From assembly GCF_003943655.1 (NCBI RefSeq), contig NZ_RJMM01000005.1:12735-59311 (forward strand): a stretch of 46,577 nucleotides of DNA. The letters are read 5' to 3'. Numbering within the stretch: position 1 is the first letter of the stretch; each line of letters opens with the position of its first letter. The position numbers and the translations under genes are program-made. This document shows, one piece after another, positions 40,978-46,577 of the stretch. The notes under the pieces were generated by a model. It had not been told where the DNA came from, ran no database searches, and worked only from the letters and a program-made list of their open reading frames with translations. The stretch is from Streptococcus sanguinis. Its GTDB lineage: Bacteria; Bacillota; Bacilli; Lactobacillales; Streptococcaceae.

Positions 40978-42678
40978 ATGGAGAAAATCAAATTAGAAAC
41001 TTCTAAGACAGGCTCAGAGCTTGTGTTAGAAACCTTGAAAAATCTTGGTGTTGATACGATTTTTGGCTATCCCGGCGGCGCTGTACTGCCGCTTTATGAT
41101 GCTATTTATAGTTTTGAAGGCATCCGTCATATTCTAGGCCGCCATGAGCAAGGCTGTGTTCACGAAGCAGAAGGCTATGCTAAGTCTACTGGGAAAATCG
41201 GAGTTGCGGTTGTGACCAGCGGTCCAGGAGCGACCAATGCTATTACTGGAATTGCTGATGCCATGAGTGATAGCGTTCCCCTTTTAGTCTTTACTGGTCA
41301 GGTAGCCAAGGCTGGAATCGGTAAAGATGCTTTTCAGGAAGCGGATATTGTCGGTATTACGACCCCTATTACAAAGTACAATTACCAGGTTCGGGAGACG
41401 GCGGAAATTCCGCGTATCATTACAGAAGCTATTCACATCGCGACGACAGGTCGTCCTGGGCCAGTCGTTATTGATTTGCCTAAGGATGTCTCCGCTCTGG
41501 AAACGGACTTTATCTATGACAGCAAGTTGCATCTGCCGAGCTATCAGCCGACTATTGAGCCGAATGAATTGCAGATTAAGAAGATTATCAAGCAGATTTC
41601 TAAGGCTAAAAAGCCGGTTCTGCTTTCAGGAGGCGGTATTAGTTATGCCGAGGCAGCAGCAGAGCTGGTTGCTTTGTCGGAGCGGTATCAGATTCCAGTA
41701 GTCACTACCTTATTGGGCCAGGGAACCATTGCGACAGACCATCCTTTATTCTTAGGTATGGGTGGAATGCACGGTTCTTTTGCGGCCAATATTGCCATGA
41801 CTGAGGCCGACTTTATGATTAGTATCGGCTGCCGCTTTGATGACCGTCTGACTGGTAATCCGAAAACTTTTGCCAAGAATGCTAAAGTAGCACATATTGA
41901 TATTGACCCAGCGGAAATTGGAAAAATTATCAGTGTAGACATTCCTATCGTAGGGGATGCTAAGAAAGCCCTGCAGATGCTGTTGAATGAAGAGCAGGTG
42001 CATAACAATACCAGCAAGTGGATTGAAAAAGTAACGCAGGATAAGGAGCGGGTCCGCTCATATGATAAGAAAGAACGTGTTGTACAGCCTCAGGCTGTCA
42101 TTGAGCGCGTAGGTGAGTTGACCAAGGGTGATGCCATCGTTGTAACAGACGTCGGTCAGCACCAAATGTGGGCCGCCCAATATTATCCGTATAAAAACGA
42201 GCGTCAACTGGTAACATCTGGCGGTCTAGGAACCATGGGCTTCGGTGTACCTGCAGCGATTGGAGCTAAGATTGCCAATCCGGATAAGGAAGTGGTGCTC
42301 TTTGTCGGAGATGGTGGCTATCAAATGACAAACCAAGAGATGGCTATTCTCAATATCTATAAGATTCCAATTAAGGTCATCATGCTTAATAATCATTCGC
42401 TAGGCATGGTGCGCCAGTGGCAGGAAGCTTTCTATGATGGTCGTACCTCTGAGTCTGTCTTTGATACTTTGCCAGATTTTCAGCTCATGGCTCAGGCCTA
42501 TGGTGTTAAAGCTTATAAATTTGACAATCCGGAGACCATTGTTCAGGATTTGGAAGTCTTAAAGGAAGATATACCAATGTTTATCGAGGTAGATATCTCT
42601 CGCAAGGAGCATGTTCTTCCAATGGTGCCGGCCGGCAAGAGCAATCATGAGATGTTGGGGGTGAAGTTCCATGCGTAG
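40978..42678 (+). CDS. ilvB: Acetolactate synthase large subunit
   Basis: The catalytic subunit joins two pyruvates, or pyruvate and 2-ketobutyrate, in valine and isoleucine synthesis, using ThDP. The 566-residue protein has GYPGGAVLPLYDAIY, the catalytic Glu in GRHEQGCVHEAEGYA, and the ThDP-Mg motif GDGGYQMTNQEMAILNIYKIPIKVIMLNN. ATG 40978 follows AAAGGGGAAG. A CodY box precedes the gene, and the regulatory subunit gene ilvN overlaps its end by 8 bp. The catabolic form (AlsS) is unlikely because of that partner. Confidence 0.96.
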   Translation: MEKIKLETSKTGSELVLETLKNLGVDTIFGYPGGAVLPLYDAIYSFEGIRHILGRHEQGCVHEAEGYAKSTGKIGVAVVTSGPGATNAITGIADAMSDSVPLLVFTGQVAKAGIGKDAFQEADIVGITTPITKYNYQVRETAEIPRIITEAIHIATTGRPGPVVIDLPKDVSALETDFIYDSKLHLPSYQPTIEPNELQIKKIIKQISKAKKPVLLSGGGISYAEAAAELVALSERYQIPVVTTLLGQGTIATDHPLFLGMGGMHGSFAANIAMTEADFMISIGCRFDDRLTGNPKTFAKNAKVAHIDIDPAEIGKIISVDIPIVGDAKKALQMLLNEEQVHNNTSKWIEKVTQDKERVRSYDKKERVVQPQAVIERVGELTKGDAIVVTDVGQHQMWAAQYYPYKNERQLVTSGGLGTMGFGVPAAIGAKIANPDKEVVLFVGDGGYQMTNQEMAILNIYKIPIKVIMLNNHSLGMVRQWQEAFYDGRTSESVFDTLPDFQLMAQAYGVKAYKFDNPETIVQDLEVLKEDIPMFIEVDISRKEHVLPMVPAGKSNHEMLGVKFHA

Positions 42679-43147
42679 AATGTTGACAGCTAAACTCCAA
42701 AACCGTTCGGGTGTTCTAAACCGCTTCACGGGTGTTCTTTCCAGACGTCAGGTCAATATTGAGAGTATCTCAGTCGGAACGACGGAAAATCCGGAAGTAT
42801 CCCGTATCACCATCATCATTGATGTGGCTTCATTGGCAGAGGTTGAGCAGATTATCAAGCAGCTCAATCGTCAGATTGATGTGATTCGAGTTCGAGATAT
42901 CACGGACCGTCCTCACTTGGAGCGCGAAGTGATTCTGGTTAAGGTCTCGGCTCCAGCTGATAAGCGGGCAGAGATTCTGTCTATTATCCAGCCATTCCGG
43001 GCAACAGTTGTAGATGTAGCACCTAGCTCCATTACCGTTCAGATGACCGGTGATGCAGAGAAGAGCGAGGCTCTGCTTCGAGTCATTCGCCCATATGGTA
43101 TTAAAAATATTGCTCGGACTGGAGCGACAGGCTTTACCCGAGATTAA
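42671..43147 (+). CDS. ilvN: Acetolactate synthase small (regulatory) subunit
   Basis: The 158-residue subunit gives valine feedback sensitivity to IlvB. The N-terminal ACT domain (LTAKLQNRSGVLNRFTGVLSRRQVNIESISVG) is followed by a C-terminal regulatory half (about 80-158). It overlaps ilvB by 8 bp, with a start at ATG 42671 (TTGGGGGTGAAGTTCC ATG). It is co-transcribed with ilvB and, after 64 bp, ilvC. Confidence 0.95.
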   Translation: MRRMLTAKLQNRSGVLNRFTGVLSRRQVNIESISVGTTENPEVSRITIIIDVASLAEVEQIIKQLNRQIDVIRVRDITDRPHLEREVILVKVSAPADKRAEILSIIQPFRATVVDVAPSSITVQMTGDAEKSEALLRVIRPYGIKNIARTGATGFTRD

Positions 43148-43178
43148 ATCAAACCTTTAATTTGTTAAAACCGCCTAA

Positions 43179-44234
<1,056 letters not shown>

Positions 44235-44256
44235 GATAAAGAGCAGATAAGACATT

Positions 44257-44290
44257 AGGGGTAGGAATGCGAATTCCCAGCCCCTTGTTT
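44257..44290 (+). terminator. Weak hairpin terminator between ilvC and ilvA
   Basis: AGGGG (44257-44261) and GGAAT pair with ATTCC and CCCCT (44281-44285), with an internal bulge and a GCGA loop; the following TGTTTTG tract is imperfect. It would reduce, not stop, transcription into ilvA. Confidence 0.5.
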
Positions 44291-44333
44291 TGCTTGATAG
44301 AGAATAAACTGAAAAAACAGGGAAGGAAGAAAC

Positions 44334-45584
44334 ATGCTCAGAGCAAAAGATATCACTCATGCTCATAAAGTGTTAAAAGATGTGGTTGTCAATACTCCGC
44401 TTGACTACGACCACTATTTGTCGGAGAAGTACCAGGCCAAGATTTACCTGAAGAAGGAAAATATGCAGCGGGTACGCTCTTTTAAACTCCGCGGGGCTTA
44501 TTATGCCATTTCTCAACTTAATGAAGAGGAACGTCAGCGTGGGGTTGTCTGTGCTTCTGCGGGAAATCACGCCCAAGGAGTGGCCTATACTTGTAAGGAA
44601 ATGAAAATTCCAGCAACTATTTTTATGCCAATCACGACCCCGCAGCAGAAGATTGGACAGGTTCGCTTCTTTGGCGGTGAATTTGTGGAAATTAAATTGG
44701 TTGGAGATACTTTTGATGCTTCGGCCAAGGCAGCGCTTGATTATACTAAGGATGAAAACTGCACCTTTATCGATCCTTTTGACAATGATGATGTCCAAGC
44801 TGGTCAAGGAACAGTGGCTTATGAAATCTTAGACGAGGCTAAGAGAGAAGCAATCGATTTTGATTCAGTTTTAGTACCAGTTGGCGGCGGCGGACTGATA
44901 TCAGGAGTCTCAACCTATATCAAAGAAAGTCAGCCATCTATCGAAGTTATTGGTGTGGAAGCCAATGGTGCCCGCAGTATGAAAGCAGCTTTTGAAGCTG
45001 GAGGTCCAGTCAAACTCAAAGAAATCGACAAATTTGCGGACGGTATCGCAGTCCAGAAAGTCGGTGCATCAACCTATGAGGTTACACAAAAGAATGTTCA
45101 AAATCTTATCGGTGTAGATGAAGGGCTTATTTCAGAGACCATCATTGACCTATATTCCAAGCAAGGGATTGTCGCAGAGCCAGCTGGTGCGGCAAGTGTT
45201 GCTGCTTTGGAAGTCCTGAGCGAGTATATCAAGGGGAAGACTATCTGTTGCATTATCTCAGGTGGTAATAATGACATCAACCGGATGCCAGAGATGGAAG
45301 AACGGGCACTTATTTATGATGGTATCAAGCACTATTTCGTGGTTAACTTCCCGCAGCGTCCAGGTGCCTTGCGTGAATTCGTAAATGATATTTTAGGACC
45401 CAATGACGATATTACTCGTTTTGAATATATCAAGCGGGCAAGCAAGGGAACAGGACCGGTTTTGATTGGTATTTCTCTGGCTGATAAGCATGATTATGCT
45501 TCTTTGATTAACCGTATTGAGCAGTTCGATCCGTCCTTTATCAATCTGAACGGGAATGAAACACTCTACAATATGCTTGTCTAA
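44334..45584 (+). CDS. ilvA: Threonine dehydratase (biosynthetic), short form
   Basis: IlvA deaminates threonine to 2-ketobutyrate, the entry to isoleucine synthesis. The 416-residue protein has the PLP lysine in RSFKLRGAYYAI, the substrate loop SAGNHAQG and the PLP-phosphate motif VPVGGGGLISG. It ends with one ACT-like regulatory segment (about 325-416, HYFVVNFPQRPGALREF). That is the short form with a single ACT-like domain, compared with the two-domain E. coli enzyme. ATG 44334 follows AGGGAAGGAAGAAAC. It lies 99 bp after ilvC, so it is probably partly co-transcribed. Confidence 0.95.
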   Translation: MLRAKDITHAHKVLKDVVVNTPLDYDHYLSEKYQAKIYLKKENMQRVRSFKLRGAYYAISQLNEEERQRGVVCASAGNHAQGVAYTCKEMKIPATIFMPITTPQQKIGQVRFFGGEFVEIKLVGDTFDASAKAALDYTKDENCTFIDPFDNDDVQAGQGTVAYEILDEAKREAIDFDSVLVPVGGGGLISGVSTYIKESQPSIEVIGVEANGARSMKAAFEAGGPVKLKEIDKFADGIAVQKVGASTYEVTQKNVQNLIGVDEGLISETIIDLYSKQGIVAEPAGAASVAALEVLSEYIKGKTICCIISGGNNDINRMPEMEERALIYDGIKHYFVVNFPQRPGALREFVNDILGPNDDITRFEYIKRASKGTGPVLIGISLADKHDYASLINRIEQFDPSFINLNGNETLYNMLV

Positions 45585-45621
45585 TTGTAAATATATTTTA
45601 GCCTAATTTGTATGCTTTCGT

Positions 45622-45650
45622 TTGAAACTGCAAATTAAATATGTTAGAAT
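45622..45650 (+). promoter_or_regulatory. Promoter of the SPFH gene
   Basis: TTGAAA (45622-45627), a 17-bp spacer and TAGAAT (45645-45650) preceded by TGT. An in-frame ATG at 45641 lies within this promoter, so it cannot be the start. Confidence 0.82.
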
Positions 45651-45679
45651 ATACTATAGTGAATCAAGGAGGCTTGAAC

Positions 45680-46573
45680 ATGTTTTTTATTCCATTTTTC
45701 TTTATCATATTGATCATAATCTTTATATTCTTGTTGCTTAGTGCAGTCTATGTGGTTCGTCAGCAATCTGTGGCAATCATTGAGCGTTTTGGACGCTATC
45801 ACAAAACCAGCAGCAGCGGTATCAATTTCCGCCTTCCTTTAGGGATTGACAAGATAGCAGCTCGCGTTCAGCTGCGTTTGCTGCAGAGCGAGATTGTCGT
45901 TGAGACTAAGACACAGGATAATGTTTTCGTAACTATGAATGTTGCGACCCAGTATCGCGTAAATGAGAACAACGTGATTGACGCTTATTACAAACTTATG
46001 CGACCAGAAGCTCAAATTAAGTCCTATATTGAAGATGCCCTTCGTTCCTCCGTTCCAAAACTGACCTTGGACGAGCTCTTTGAAAAGAAGGACGAAATTG
46101 CCCTAGAAGTCCAAAAGCAAGTGGCAGAAGAAATGTCGACCTATGGTTACATTATTGTCAAAACCTTGATTACCAAGGTTGAGCCTGATGCTGAAGTTAA
46201 ACAGTCTATGAACGAAATCAATGCGGCGCAGCGTAAGCGTGTGGCTGCTCAGGAATTGGCTGAAGCGGATAAGATTAAGATTGTGACAGCTGCCTCTGCA
46301 GAAGCTGAGAAAGACCGCCTGCATGGTGTTGGTATTGCCGAGCAGCGGAAGGCCATTGTGGATGGTTTGGCAGACTCCATCAAGGAATTGAAGGGAGCCA
46401 ATATTGAGTTGACAGAAGAGCAGATTATGTCTATTCTTTTGACCAACCAGTACCTGGATACTCTGAATAATTTTGCAGATAGTTCGGGTAATAATACCAT
46501 CTTCCTTCCAGCAAATCCAGAAGGTGTCGAAAGTATTCGGACTCAGATACTTTCAGCCCTCAAAGCTAAGTAA
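45680..46573 (+). CDS. SPFH/band-7 domain membrane protein (stomatin/QmcA-like)
   Basis: The 297-residue protein has an N-terminal membrane helix (residues 1-25), then an SPFH domain of about 160 residues (VRQQSVAIIERFGRYHKTSSSGINFRLPLGIDKIAARVQLR). A helical, Ala/Glu-rich tail follows (about 190-270). SPFH proteins form oligomers at membrane microdomains and assist membrane proteases; the client here is unknown. ATG 45680 is fixed by AAGGAGG 7 nt upstream and by a promoter covering the ATG at 45641. Confidence 0.9.
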   Translation: MFFIPFFFIILIIIFIFLLLSAVYVVRQQSVAIIERFGRYHKTSSSGINFRLPLGIDKIAARVQLRLLQSEIVVETKTQDNVFVTMNVATQYRVNENNVIDAYYKLMRPEAQIKSYIEDALRSSVPKLTLDELFEKKDEIALEVQKQVAEEMSTYGYIIVKTLITKVEPDAEVKQSMNEINAAQRKRVAAQELAEADKIKIVTAASAEAEKDRLHGVGIAEQRKAIVDGLADSIKELKGANIELTEEQIMSILLTNQYLDTLNNFADSSGNNTIFLPANPEGVESIRTQILSALKAK

Positions 46574-46577
46574 AGAA

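Noticed and set aside
45641..45679. Longer start for the SPFH gene at ATG 45641
   Set aside because: The codon overlaps the -10 region of the promoter; ATG 45680 has AAGGAGG just upstream.

Overview
This 46.6 kb window is a chromosomal segment of a Streptococcus, most likely from the sanguinis/gordonii/cristatus (oral) group. The evidence is the moderately low GC content, the HrcA-GrpE-DnaK-DnaJ proteins with CIRCE operators, the delta subunit of RNA polymerase, FakA, a YSIRK-signal M26 zinc metalloprotease whose LPxTG motif lies near the N-terminus, and strong Gram-positive -35/-10 promoters and U-tract terminators. Species placement is from recall of protein sequences, not from a search. 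Nearly every gene is on the + strand. The one clear - strand gene is a small SemiSWEET-like transporter near 32.1-32.4 kb. I saw no prophage, IS element, CRISPR array or rRNA.

Layout. 0-4.6 kb: the end of a UPF0210/PFL-like protein, a membrane protein of unknown function, two tandem histidine-phosphatase paralogues and a LdcB/VanY-type peptidoglycan carboxypeptidase. 4.7-7.3 kb: a PadR-DUF2812-ABC operon behind a promoter carrying two copies of a palindromic operator. 7.3-13.3 kb: the class I heat-shock cluster (hrcA, grpE, dnaK, dnaJ), with a DJ-1/PfpI-like gene and structured spacers between dnaK and dnaJ. 13.5-19.3 kb: a 1910-residue surface zinc metalloprotease. 19.5-22.1 kb: truA, a ThiD/PdxK-like kinase, an ECF S-component and a TIGR01440 protein. 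22.2-26.9 kb: tig, rpoE, a B3/B4-domain protein and pyrG with a CTP-attenuator-like leader. 26.9-32.1 kb: a GyrI-like protein, tRNA-Leu(AAG), fba, a three-gene ABC-2 exporter, a GNAT acetyltransferase and tRNA-Thr(CGT). 32.1-37 kb: the SemiSWEET gene, a LytTR regulator with a LiaF-like membrane partner, rpmB, an Asp23-family gene, fakA and a lipoprotein. 37.2-40.7 kb: an ABC transporter co-transcribed with a NarL-type two-component system. 41-45.6 kb: ilvB-ilvN-ilvC-ilvA behind a CodY box. 45.6 kb to the end: an SPFH/stomatin-like protein.

The gene content is mostly ordinary streptococcal core genome. The most interesting signals are regulatory: twin PadR operators at exact 24-bp spacing; a CIRCE element that doubles as a terminator; mutually exclusive hairpins before dnaJ; an apparently leaderless truA; a pyrG leader that starts GGGC, has a terminator and then a perfect 26-bp palindrome; a perfect palindrome over the transcription start and Shine-Dalgarno of the SemiSWEET gene; and an inverted-pentamer array upstream of a -35-less promoter driving the ABC/two-component operon. 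No wholly new multi-gene system could be established from sequence alone. The nearest candidates are the LytTR/LiaF-like pair and the PadR/DUF2812/ABC module.
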